NCBI GenBank assembly: GCA_900708905.1 | Contig: CAADRB010000015.1 | Coordinates: 2,492,199-2,556,198, forward strand | DNA: 64,000 nt | Direction: 5' to 3' | Source of the DNA: Hymenolepis diminuta | Taxonomy: Eukaryota; Platyhelminthes; Cestoda; Cyclophyllidea; Hymenolepididae | Shown: positions 38,875 through 50,400 of the stretch, in pieces | Numbering within the stretch: position 1 is the stretch's first letter | Layout of the letters: every line of letters starts with the position of its first letter | Translations under genes and position numbers: made by a program | Notes under the pieces: model-generated | Databases searched by the model: none | Told to the model about the DNA's origin: nothing | Seen by the model: only the letters and a program-made list of their open reading frames with translations

Positions 38875-41817
38875 TTAAAGAGCAAGAGATACAGTAATAA
38901 GAAAGGATATTAAAATTAGAAAAGAACTAAATTTGAGAGAGTTGGATACAAGAAAAGCAACGGTGAAGTATTCGCTTGGTGTTTCACCGAGGAATTCAAT
39001 CTGATAGGGCACTGTAATCACCTTTCCATGGATCTTTAGTGTACTCAGATCTGTTAAAAAAGGAGCAAAAACATAATGTTAGTTACCTTGTAAATATAAA
39101 TGCATACGGTGGGAATAAATCCAAAAATAAAAGTTTTTCATTGTGAGTAATGACAGTTGGGATTTTTAAATAGAATAATAAAAGTATTTTTTGATATCCA
39201 CCTATGGGATTTATTTTAATGAATTTGATAACAACTGAATTTCCTCTTCTCGCAAATTTAAACTAAAAGTAGTATTTACTAATGACATTTAAAGATTTGG
39301 TTGTGCAATGTTAGCAATTAGGAAATGCAGTTTGAGGACTGGTAGGTAGCCGATAAACAAAACTCGAATCCTCAGAGTTGCTGTTTTGTCTCTGGATGAA
39401 CAATTCCCACAGGTTCATCCATTATCCTGCTAGTATCTTGGCTATCAGAACAAATATCTGAAGCTGTTGATCAATCACATAAATTATTCAAATGGTTAAT
39501 AAGTTCTAGACATCGCGAAAATGAAGTTACTCATTGAAACATCACATTTGAGGCAGTGGACTCAAGCGGTGAAATAATGGGTGCACAGATTGAATTGAAA
39601 AATCAGTTTGTATAAGACATCCCTCGAACACAAATTGGCAAATTTCACTTACTTCCTGTAAACTTCACTCGAACACCTGCATTTTCTGTACTATTATCAT
39701 TGTCAGTTATGAATATGTTGTCAACCTTGTCTGGACCGAAGTAAGCAGTACACTCGGGAATCTAAAATGTAGAATGTAAATTAGAAAAGTTGCATAAAAT
39801 TAAAACATACTGTAAAGTCTCTTACCTCTGTTGCAAAGAATGGAAGTATAACTTGAACAGGCTGAGGTATTGTATAGTCTCCTTTTATGGAGAGCATATG
39901 AGGATTTGTGTAAAGAACCCGCCATTGCCTTTTCGGATATTCTGAAAAAGATAAGGTGCTCCTTTCTCAATAGCTGTTTTTGTTTAATTGAAACTTAAAA
40001 ATTAATTTTACCAGAATCAGGAAAAATAGCCTTAGATCTTCGACTTTAACCATGATGACTCTGGCAAATGAAGCAAATTTTTTCCTGATTTTTCTTCCTA
40101 TCTTTCATTTTTAATACCTGATATAACTCCTAAAGTAATCGATACAATTCCATGAAATTTAAGGATTCCAAGCGGCTGCAGTTCTGCATATCCAAAGCAC
40201 GATATAAAGAAGGCTTTTTCGAAAGGGCTTGAATGCCGTCAATCCGACAAATGTACCAAATAGCCGGTACATGTGGCGAGCTTATACGAGTCGCATTAAA
40301 CACATGGTGACATGTGTAACGACCTAAAACCAGGTGCCTATTTTTTCCCTAAATTGGATATGTTAAAACTCATAATTTAAGATAGCGAATTGCATTAAGA
40401 ACAACAAATGAAATTAAATTTACCAATCTATTTAGATCCATGATATCGGAATGAAGGCGGGTGATATAATCGACTCAGTTTGTAATTTCTTCCATATTAT
40501 TTCATAAAACCATTACTTTTAGCATTATTCGTATAAACGGGTTATAATTTTTACAGAGAATATGACGATTGTTAGAGGACAATCAGAGAACTAATCGTTG
40601 AAAGAATGTTATCATTTTAAAGTGTTCTGTTATAAAATATAAAAATAACACTGGAGCAATAGATAATGGTACATTGTATGAATTTTTCATCGATCGATAT
40701 TAAAAAACCAATAGTTAGTACCTTGATATTTAGCAAAGTGTAATAAAGGAAATATTTTCCAGGGTATAAATGCAGAATTCTAAGTATCGCTTTAATTTAT
40801 GTTTAAAATGACATTAAATAAACATAATATGCTTGATTTACCTTCGCCAGCTCTGTGAACGAGTAAAGTAGCTTGCATATTACCCTTCGAAAAGACTAAA
40901 TGAGTCACGTCTTTTCTGTTGAAGGTACCCGAAATTCGAAGAAATGTCGTTCCTATAAAGTAATATATATGATTCTTTCTATGAATAATTCACGAATGAC
41001 GTTGAAGGTCAACTTATCTTCGTTTGAACATAAATAAATGAAAAGCGTAATGCTATTTTAAAAGCGTTTTATACTTAAAATTATGAGTAAAGGAGATATA
41101 ATCCTACTCCAATTGCACATAGGAAATATTATATCTAATGCTGCATTCAAAATGTATCCTTCTCAAGTTGTTCTATGCTAATATTATGTTGTGTTTTGTA
41201 CTAAATTTAGGTCTTTCCCAATTAGTAAAAAATATTTTCTTATTGAATAAAATAATATAAACATGATATGTTATTAAGATGTAAATCGAAACAATAAAAA
41301 TTAAAAATTTACAATTATTAATAATTACATACTTTAAGTTTGCATTTTATGTTTCTAAGTAGTTGTGTTTTTTAAATATGCCAGCTAAGTAGCACGAAAT
41401 CTTTCTCCCTTTCATACAGGGAGCTCGATTTTATTACAATTCAATTAAAATTAACCAGAAGGATGGTTATGAAAGACAAATTGCATAGACGTAATCTTTA
41501 AGGTCTGATTGACAACCACATTTACTTTCATGATTATGTGGAAATCCGTTACTCTTTACAAAATAAACCTAGCACTTACCTGTTTGATTGTGACAGACAT
41601 TGAATGAAGGATGACAAAGAGGATCGTGTGGCGGATTTGAAGACTAAAAGTTATATTCGTGCAAAATAACTTTAGAGTATTGACGGTATCTGTATTAATA
41701 TGAAATCTAGGCCTCACTTGAACGCCGAATTTTAACGCTCGTTCAATTTGTATGTAATCATTTAATTCTACCTTTGTCTCGCATCTTTTACTATCACAAA
41801 GCAGATCATCATCTGTG
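38875..41817 (-). CDS. Secreted, probably GPI-anchored protein (3' exons)
   Basis: Six exons: 41817-41718, 41643-41580, 40952-40842, 39941-39826, 39761-39653, 39050-38875 (stop 38877-38875). GT..AG introns, with phases 0, 1, 1, 0, 1 agreeing at every join; about 225 residues in total. The chain has spaced cysteines (CDSKRC, LCHPSFNVCH, PECTAYF), N-glycosylation sites (NQTG, NSTE, NLST) and beta-strand-like stretches such as TTFLRISGTFNRK and KVITVPYQIEFLG. It ends VSNSLKFSSFLILISFLITV.. with no cytoplasmic tail: a small-residue site, short spacer and terminal hydrophobic run, as in GPI-attachment signals (a tail-less membrane anchor is the alternative). The first exon shown starts in phase 2, so at least one 5' exon is missing; candidates lie at 46-47 kb. 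I do not recognise the family. Confidence 0.7.
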
Positions 41818-41997
41818 CTGAAATTTAAAAAAATTAGGGGAAATTAAGGTAACAAACTAATATTAAACAAATTTAATTTAAACCATATTTTGAAAAACTC
41901 CCACAGAAAATTTTTTCCATTAAAGCGATTACGAGAAATGCACTTCATTCTGCATAAATTTTACGATCTAATCACCCAATGTCCCAGTTTTTCCAGA

Positions 41998-42170
41998 TAG
42001 ATAAGAGAAGACACAAGTCAATTCGAAATAAAATGAACTTTAATTATGACCTTGAAATATAAAAAGAAACACATAATATAAGTATAAAGGAAATATGACA
42101 GATAAACATAGTAAGAATGTTATTTTCTCAAGAGAGAATATTTAAAGATTTTTCAAATTAAAGTGAATTT
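41998..42170 (-). repeat. LTR-like direct repeat, downstream copy
   Basis: Contains AACTTTAATTATGA, GAAATATAAAAAG, TATAAAGGAAATAT and a CTCAAGAGAGAATATTTA end. Each is echoed in order at 43707-43880, and the pair brackets the gag relic. Divergence between the copies indicates an old insertion. Exact ends were not determined. Confidence 0.5.
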
Positions 42171-42473
42171 ACACCTTAACTCCTTTTTTAAGTCGAGCCG
42201 TATTCGTAGAACTTCGTCCCCTCATTTCCTTGAAGTCCTTTAGTCGATTCATTTTCCCTCCTGCCGACCTATTCCTTCTTCAGGAGTGCATTCAGGCAAT
42301 TCATTCAAATTCAGTCTGTTTCTACCAAATATTTTATTTCCGGTGATCCAGAAGTTCATAAGAATAGCTTCCAAAATTTTTATCATAGCTGCTTTCCCTT
42401 GGTTTGGGGCTTTCGTTTCGGATGCCTGGAACGGAAGACAACATTCACCGTTGATTTTGAGGAAAATTTCTAT

Positions 42474-42493
42474 TCTAGTTTCTAGTTTCTAGT
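42474..42493 (+). repeat. Short 7-nt tandem repeat (TTTCTAG)
   Basis: Three near-perfect head-to-tail units CTAGTTT CTAGTTT CTAGT, followed a few bases later by another ATTCTAGTTTC. It lies inside the decayed retroelement. Confidence 0.8.
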
Positions 42494-43706
42494 GAATTCT
42501 AGTTTCAATTCATTGACTATGGAAGGAACTAGTTCAGACGCTGTTTTCTTCTTGTCCTCTTCTTCCCGCTCGTTTTAGTTATATGGGTAGGGAGATTTTT
42601 CTGCAAATTTTCATACCGCCTCATATTGTTATTCGAGCTGACTCTTGGTTCTGTCACCTGACTAATAGCCGACTTCGTCTTCTAGGAATCGCTATTCTTT
42701 TAAGATTCTGATTTCGTGTTGGGCATTGTTTCTCTATGTCCTAGTCTGCAAATTAAATTGCATTTATGAGATTTATGTAAGCACAATCGAGTATTTAATT
42801 AGAGGTCTACGGAGAGAAGAAAAATTCTGGAACGCAGTTTCATTTGAAATTTGATTTACAAAAAGTTTTCACCAGATTTCTGCTGATTCAAGCCACTGTC
42901 ACACTTAATGTCTTGAATGTATCTTTCACATATGTGATTTTATCAGTTTCTTCAACAATTCTGAGGATTCGACAACAGACTTCCGATTGATAAGGCTCTC
43001 GAAGACCACTCAAAAACTAAACATTTGATATCGTCTTTCGAAATAACAGAAAAATTGGTGAGTTCGAACGAGTACTCACACTGTAGGCATGATCTTCCAG
43101 TCTTCATCATGACTTTTGGAGGGAGTAAGACGCTTAAATCATTTTCGATTTTCGGAAGCCTTTTATTAAATCTAAGAGAATCAAGGCAGCTTCGGAGAAA
43201 GTAAGATCTGAGATTGCCCTGGGATGAATGAAACCTGCAAGCCTATCAAATTCAGTAGTTCCTAATCCTCTTAACAATAGACTGACTTTCTTCTCATCTC
43301 AGATACGGTTGAGATCATTTCGAAAAACATCCTCACATTTTCGAAACCAGAAAATAAAAGTTAAATCTTATTCAGGCTCACAGGAAACTCTATGATTTTC
43401 TGAATCAGGGATACTGCAGATGGTTGGAGAAAGGAAATACCCGAATTTGCAGGTTACATACGTATGACTTTGGGACACTTCTCTAGCACCATCATAAGAA
43501 TTTCTTGCTGTTTATTTAGAATTGATTCATGACCTTCCTCTATTTTATTTCAAAATTAATCGTTCTGCTCCTTCTATTTCATTAGAACAGTTCAAATTCT
43601 TCCACATTCAAGGTCAGTTTCTAAATACATATTCTAATTTTGAGTTCTTTTTAACTTTGCGTTACCGCCTTTTACGATTTCCACTGCTCGATATCTCAAT
43701 TTCAAG

Positions 43707-43880
43707 ACAGTGAATAAGGAAAAAAGAACACACGAGTCAGTTAGACACAGCAAGAACTTTAATTATGATATTAAAATATACAAATGGGTCAATAATACAA
43801 AGAAAGGAAAATTTAACAGATATAAATTATTAAAATGATACTTTCTCGAGGACAAATGTATAATAAATATTTTCCTCTTA
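43707..43880 (-). repeat. LTR-like direct repeat, upstream copy
   Basis: Shares AACTTTAATTATGA, TTAAAATATA, CAAAGAAAGGAAAATTTAAC and a CTCGAGGACAAATG..AATATTTT end with the 42.0 kb copy. For a minus-strand element this would be the 5' LTR. The bases just inside (AAATTGAG) are a poor match to a TGGTGACC primer site. Confidence 0.5.
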
Positions 43881-46070
43881 TTAATGTAATGTTTCCGCTC
43901 TGAAAGTTTGTTTTTCGTCTTGATTTAAGTGCTAAAAGGTTAGATCGATTTCCTATTAATATGAGCCGTTTTATTCATAGCGATGTAAAAATATATATCA
44001 TTTGAACTGATGACTCCTATATAACCAATAAGTGTTTAAATGAGAGGGTCGAGCTGGGTTTATCAGTCTGTTTTTAACTAGATGAGTATATTCAAATTTT
44101 CAAAGTTCAGCATTTGATCCCTTGATTCCTGAATAACTTAATGTCCGATAAGTTCTGATCTCACAGACTATTTAATTGAATTAGGTGGTCGGATATGGCA
44201 CTTAAAAACATTTTTTTTCAAGTGACTTCAATAAATGGATACCAACATAAACATTTTTCCAGTTATTTTTCATTTTCAGGCATTTGATTTCAAACCTCCA
44301 AGTTTAAATTTAGGCAATTTTAACATAATTTTAGCTGAACGATAATTAACAGATCAAATAAAAGTGTGAACCTCAATCTTCAATAAAAATATTAAAGTTT
44401 TGAGAGAGTGGTCTGGAGTGTCAAGGCAAGCCTCATTTTAGAATTGTAAAATTAATTCTAATTTAATTAATTGTTGAAATTAATTAAGTACGAAATGAAG
44501 ATTCTTAGGTTTATGATCTCATTTTTCAGAGTTAAAGACTCGAATAACTATTTTCCAGTGACATTGTAAACAGAAGTGAACACAAAAGAGCACAAAAACG
44601 AATCAGAGTAGTATCAATATCCATTTGATTAGATTAACTGATCGAACAGTTCTGAATATCTAGACAGGCACTCATGCGAAATCCAGATAATTCAAATAAG
44701 ATAAATTAAATTTTGAAATATTTGGATATCAGAACGTGATTTATACCCCTTGTGAGAAACGGAACAACTTAATGCCTCCAGATCTCAAATAAAATACGAC
44801 ACTTTACATTCTTACTTCATTATAAACATCTGTTCATCTCTTCATTTCATCCGTTATTGGACGACACTGTTGTTTTACTTGCTTAGATGCTATTTCAGGA
44901 ATAAATCTTGTAAAGGCATTTACATCCCCATGGATAACAATAAAGCACATCCAATGTTGCACATGTTCATATTGTGCACTTTAAATGCCTCTCTACGAGA
45001 AATCAGATATGACGATCCCAACAATGGAGATGTACGTCGATCTAACCGATTGTGCTAATTAATCAAGAGGGGAAAAGTGTTCATTTTTTACCATCCAGAT
45101 TCACCAAATGATTGAATTGTTCTTTTGTGTAACCCATCTGCGGATACTTTGGAAATTCGGCAGAATTTATTTTGCAAAAGTACAATAGCAAATCGGTTAT
45201 GAATAACATATTCAATGACAAGTGTTCAAGTTAGAATAATTATTCGATACAGAACAGTATTCTGATGTTTCTTCTTTTTAAATAATTGGTAAAATTTATG
45301 CTTTATCGTGATTGTGAAACACATCCAATAGTCACGAGAAATCGATTTGGATCTTAACAATATTGCTAATTTGCTTTTATTAATACCAAATGCATAAATG
45401 TAAACTTTGATTTTAATTTAGGGGAATTCATTATTCGAATGAAAATTTCAGAAGAGAAAATGCTGCCCAATAAAATTTTTACTCATTTGTATCAAATTCT
45501 AATTATTTAACTATAATATTGTAATATCTGTATTTAATAGCAAAATCCGTTTTAGGATTTAAAAAAAAACAGAAATTAGCAACGGATCTTAAATTTCTTT
45601 CAGAAATTATTAAACCAGGATAATGGAAGTTGAGATTATGTTAATATAATGAATATGAAATTTATCACATGATAAATTCATCCGTTTATTTGAATACTTA
45701 ACTCGGTGAATGATTTAAACAAGAATTCGGCTGAAATAAATATATCTTATTAATTTTTTTATTTAATAGTTCTATTTCATGCAAAGCAGTTAGCTAAGAA
45801 TAGTGATATTGTTGTAAATAACATTTCATCTTTTAATTGGAAGAGTAAAAAGCACTTTTGGATGTGTTAAATTGCAGCCAAATGTGAAAACTGTTTATCT
45901 AAGTGGAAATTTTGACTTAAAACACCGCGTTTTGATTAAGATGTCTAGACACTGAATTTTAAATTACGTAGTTTTAAAGAAAACGCTACACAAATAAACT
46001 TTCAAACGTAAAATACGCAAAAGCACCACTTTTCTCTTCCAAGAGGCCTTTTTACTTTCAACAAACTTAC
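43881..46070. other. AT-rich stretch, no gene seen
   Basis: Probably intronic if the 5' exon candidates at 46-47 kb belong to the GPI-anchored-protein gene. It holds only short frames such as 44870-45058 (plus) without motifs, and at least one missing coding exon may be here. No splice-bounded candidate in the required phase was found. Confidence 0.35.
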
Positions 46071-46107
46071 CATTTGGAAAAATGTTTGTCACGAGCACGG
46101 TGGCCAT
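46071..46107 (-). CDS. Possible alternative first exon (MATVLVTNIFPN)
   Basis: ATG 46107 in good context (CTGAATGGCC) opens a 12-codon frame ending at a near-perfect donor (G|GTAAGTTTG) in phase 1. There is no AG upstream close enough to act as an acceptor, so it would have to be a first exon. It does not directly match the phase-2 start of exon 41817, so an intermediate exon would be needed. Confidence 0.25.
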
Positions 46108-47057
46108 TCAGAAGTCAATACGGATAAGATTAATTATCATTAACAAATTTTAAACCAAAATAAACTTCTGTTGATAGTCTAGCTTTTATCAAATTGAATT
46201 AAATTGAATTTTTTTTTGAAAGTTACTTTATATTTTATCAATTTAGAAATACAGTTGGTTTAAATGAGTTATTTTTAAATCTGATCATGTAAACAACCAG
46301 TTTGCCTAGTTACCTAACAAAAAAAAATTGACAAATCAAAATATTCTCTAATTTTCCACTGTTAAATAAAACAGTCAGTTGTTTCACATTCTTTAATTCC
46401 AAAACCATCCTTCATAAGTAGCGAAATCTGTCTTACATTAAAACTAACACATAAAATGATGATTTATTTTAAAATTTGATAATAATTATTAACCGAACCA
46501 GTTAATTTCTCATTTAAAATGTGAAATTTATTAAAAAATAATAAGAAAACTTTTTTCTCACTTTACATTCCAAACGAAAAATAACGAGAACAAAATAATT
46601 TAAAAACATCAGGCTGTTATAATTATAATTGTTATATACATTTAGGTGATGAAAATACCGAAATGCATGCTTAAATCATAATGGCCCGTTTTTCTTAAAA
46701 CCCTTGTCTGGCTGAATTGTCTCCAAAGAGGATTCATTCCCGATCTTTAATTAAAGATGTCCTGAGTTTACCTATATCATCTATGTTTTTACTATTCGTT
46801 AGTAAGAGATCGGAATCAGTGAAGGGCAGGATATATGTGTAGTTTGCCAAATTATCTTTGAATATATTTAACGAATTTCCGATCATTTCAAATAATATCG
46901 CCAACTTAACAAGTTCTTAAATGTAAACGCAATTAGAACTTACATGTATTTGCCAGATATCCGACTAGATAAGGTTATTAGACCTTGAGATAAAAAAATA
47001 GTGTGTTTTATTCAGTGCGCTAAGAATTATTTCAAAATAAATATGGGATGGACTTAC

Positions 47058-47088
47058 TCAAGCAGAGGAGAGAGGGAAGCATTGCCAT
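47058..47088 (-). CDS. Possible first exon encoding start of a signal peptide
   Basis: ATG 47088 encodes MAMLPSLLCL and runs into a strong donor (A|GTAAGTCC) in phase 1. The hydrophobic start suits a signal peptide for the secreted protein encoded downstream on the same strand. It lies directly below a GC-rich promoter-like block. As with the 46.1 kb candidate, a linking exon is missing, so the connection is inferred. Confidence 0.3.
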
Positions 47089-47400
47089 CGCGTTTAGAAG
47101 TAAATCCACACCGCCAGGCAATAGTCGCGTAAATAGGACAGAAGTGAAGAGGAAACTTTCCCCTGTCTTCTACGCACCACGATGTTTACACCTTTTGGTG
47201 CGAACGTGCTAATCGCCAGGACACCGGAGGTGGTGTTTGATGAAGCACCGCATGAGGCCAAAATGGCGCGCTCCCTAATTGGTTCGCTGGTGTGTGTGGT
47301 CAGTCGGATGAAGGCCTGCCATCGCGCGTTACTCCACCAGTACTTTTTCGATTTTCTGAATGCTGAAATTTCTCTGCTGTGCTTGACGAAATGCCCTTTT
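47089..47400 (-). promoter_or_regulatory. GC/CpG-rich promoter-like island
   Basis: A sharply bounded block much richer in G, C and CpG than its surroundings. It contains CCAAAATGGCGCGC (a YY1/E2F-like core), a CCAAT sequence (ATTGG on the plus strand) and several GCG-rich sites. Open frames cross it on both strands (47182-47454 plus, 47447-47094 minus), as expected by chance in GC-rich DNA. Its place just upstream of the candidate signal-peptide exon suggests a promoter for the minus-strand gene; a bidirectional promoter or a coding exon are alternatives. Confidence 0.35.
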
Positions 47401-50400
47401 TTCAAGTGTTGGGGAATATTTAATTTTCTATATTTTGCTTTGGGCAAACATTAACATTTAAATTTGACATTAACTCCAAAATTTACTTTGTTTAATACTA
47501 TTCTCACTTCATAAAATATCTTTCAAAACAATGAAAATCGTTATTTAATAATAATGTATTTAAATTATTATCAACAGTATGCGCGTTTTCTGATTATTTT
47601 TTGATACTTTTTAAACTTTTCCTAAATTAATCTGATAAGATCAAACATATAAAAAATAAAATTTTTGCATAAATTGAAAGAGAATAGATCTTAGTATCTG
47701 GAAGGTATGACTAGGCTAGATTCCTAGCCTATTCAAATAATTTTAAACCCTTGGTAGAAAAGTTAAACTCTTCGAATTGCGAATTGCAGTAAATATATTT
47801 CAGCACATTGGAAACCCATCTTCATGAAAGTGTCATGAAATAATCATTACTAGTTACATTAATGATCTACACGTTTTAATCAGTTCTCCGTTCCATGACC
47901 TTACTAAGACCTTAAAAACGCCAAAACATCTATGTCAGCGTATAGCAATCAGGCCATGTGGTACTAACATTAATTTCCCTCCCCTTGCAGACTCTGCTTC
48001 TGTATTCTTCCAATTTTGATTTATACTTAATTTTTGGTGTTTTACCTTAAAGAAAATCGCTTACTTTATAAGAGGATTTTAGATTTGAAAATTCTAGCTA
48101 CATTTTCTTACAAGACCCTCACACACACAGACGGACCACTAAGAGAAACTTCCACAAAATGAAACTAATGTTTCCTGTTAACTAAATAAACCCATCTAAT
48201 TTGTTTCCTGCTTTAAATGTTGTATGTATGAATCTCTTGGTTTAATGGGACTAGAGTGTGAACATTCTAGTAAGCAGTCGGAAGCATTAATTCAAAGCCG
48301 CTACCTAAGTGCCAAACCATAGCCATTTCGCCTGAAGTTCTGATGCGCATTATTATTCTGGGTCATTTAAAGTACGCACATAGACTTATTGATAAAATAG
48401 TAATTATATCCATCATGTGAATAAACACTCTGGATGTAGTTTTCATTGAGATAAAAATCTTATTAGATGAAATGTGATTTATAAAATGAATTTCAATCGC
48501 AGCTCCTACATTTCAGCTAGAATAAACAATTTATGATATCAAGTCACCAACAATGAAACTTGTGCTTAAAAAGATACCCAATTGTCCATAAAACTGAAGA
48601 TTATTGCAAGTTTTATTCAAATCTTACATTGAACTGTGATACTATTAATGAGACCTTTTCCGCTTGTCTTTACTATGTTTATATTCTCTATATTTTGATT
48701 TTAGAACTAATCGTTATACACCTCGGCATTTTTTACTATACTTTTCCCTAAAGTTAGATCGACCTCAAATATTGACTTTGGCTGCATTTCTGTCAACATT
48801 GCTGATTAAGAGGTGTTGCATACATGTCTAGGAATGTTATGCCTAATTTTCCTTCAAATTTCTTACCCTTAAGTGATTTTGTAATTTTGATATTCGTTTG
48901 ATATTGACATGTAAATACAAATAATATCCGTTCTCATTAATAAAAATTATTCTTTTATAAGATTACGAGTGCTTATCTTTAATTTATCTCTAAATAATCG
49001 CCACAGTTACGTATTACTCTTATCGTAGCATCCGAACATTAGTATTACCCATCAACAAGTAATTTTTAAGCGGAAGATTTAATATTTATAATAGTCTTTA
49101 TCAATGAAAACGAATTTGCAGCCAGGGTAGCAAGAATAAGAAATATAATTTCAGAAGATCTTCTCCTGGTAAAGTTTATTTACTTTCATACATTTTTAAT
49201 GTCCTATAACGGTTTTAATTCGTGATTTAAATACTGCATAGCGTTATTTTTTATACAGAACTACACAAAACAGTTTCGCATTTTTGTTTGACCTCTTTTT
49301 GACAAAAATAAATTATTTCCAATTAGGACTTTATGACATTCTGCTATCGCCGGATTTTAACAAAAAATACTCGAAAAAGACGGTCTATTTTTATTTCTGT
49401 CTGACCCAGGAGAAAGCTAGTTTAGTCTTTTACTAAAATCCGCTATGACAACATGAATACATTTTATGCCATGACTTCAGCTATACTTCGATAGTATATA
49501 ACCAGGATAAGAATAAATAATAAAAGTCACAATATTATAATAATGGGTAAAATTTCTCTTAATTCTTATATAATTAATTTATAAAATTGTGAAAACCGAG
49601 GTATTTTTGACCAGGTAAAATACTTTTCCTCTAAGGAGTGTCTGTGAATTGAGAATATGGCAGGCTAATGTAATCACTGTCATCTTATAATTGACGTCCT
49701 TAACATTTACGCAAAATGTATTCCGCTTTTTTTAAATATTCGTTTTATTGGTTGCAATATTATTAATTTTTTACTGAATAGACTCCAATTATCAGGCGAT
49801 CAAGCACATACGTTTATAGTTATCACCGATTAGATCATTTATCAACGTGTCCTCGCTCATCTTCATTTTAGCAATTTAAGTGCACAAGTTTGATAATGGC
49901 TTCTAATTGGTAAAAGAATAACATAAATGTCTATCCTTGTTTTACAAAGAAATGTGAAAAGGATCAGCGTAATAAAAGGCTTTATTTGAATTTTGAATTA
50001 TATATCAGCATTTACAAGCAATTTCTATGAAAATCGTTCGGAACTTCTTTATAGAACTTGGAACTTCGAATTTTGTATAAGATTTGTTGCCCATCTATTC
50101 ATTGATTCAAGGAAGATACCCCTCCTTATTATCCACCGTCATCTTTGCACCCGCACGACGTTGCACTCCAAACTTGGTTTTGTGCCAAAAAAATTGAAGA
50201 TTTTAGACCTTTCAAATGTTCTGATACCTTTTATAATTAATTTCTTTTCAGTCGTCGTACTGCGTCCTTCAGTGGATTTGAGTTTTTCACGAACACAATT
50301 AACTGTGATTTAACATAAATTTCGACTTTTCTACGTCTCTATTTTTCTCTTTTATCGGAAAATTCTAACTATTGGTAGAAGAATCATTAACGTCTTTTTT

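Larger units (their letters stand above)
41998..43880 (-). mobile_element. Decayed Gypsy/CsRn1-like LTR retrotransposon with gag relic
   Basis: On the minus strand a broken gag reads from about 43350 to 42885. The frame WFRKCEDVFRNDLNRI-stop-DEKKV..LLLRGLGTTEFDRLA (43349 to about 43155) matches the Gypsy gag pattern WFxxxEdvFxxd..D..KvxlLLrxLG..e. After a frameshift, RLED, a stop and FLSGLREP.. continue it. A further frame at about 42490-42290 (IEIFLKINGECCLPFQ) may be the start of the protease, without its catalytic triad. Stops and frameshifts show it is dead, and no RT or integrase is present. It is flanked by similar AT-rich direct repeats 1.7 kb apart that could be LTRs. It lies upstream of the GPI-anchored-protein exons, probably inside a 5' intron of that gene. 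Confidence 0.6.

Noticed and set aside
47094..47454. Long open frames on both strands (117 and 90 codons)
   Set aside because: They overlap each other in GC-rich DNA where stops are rare, and neither shows a motif; the block is better explained as promoter-like.
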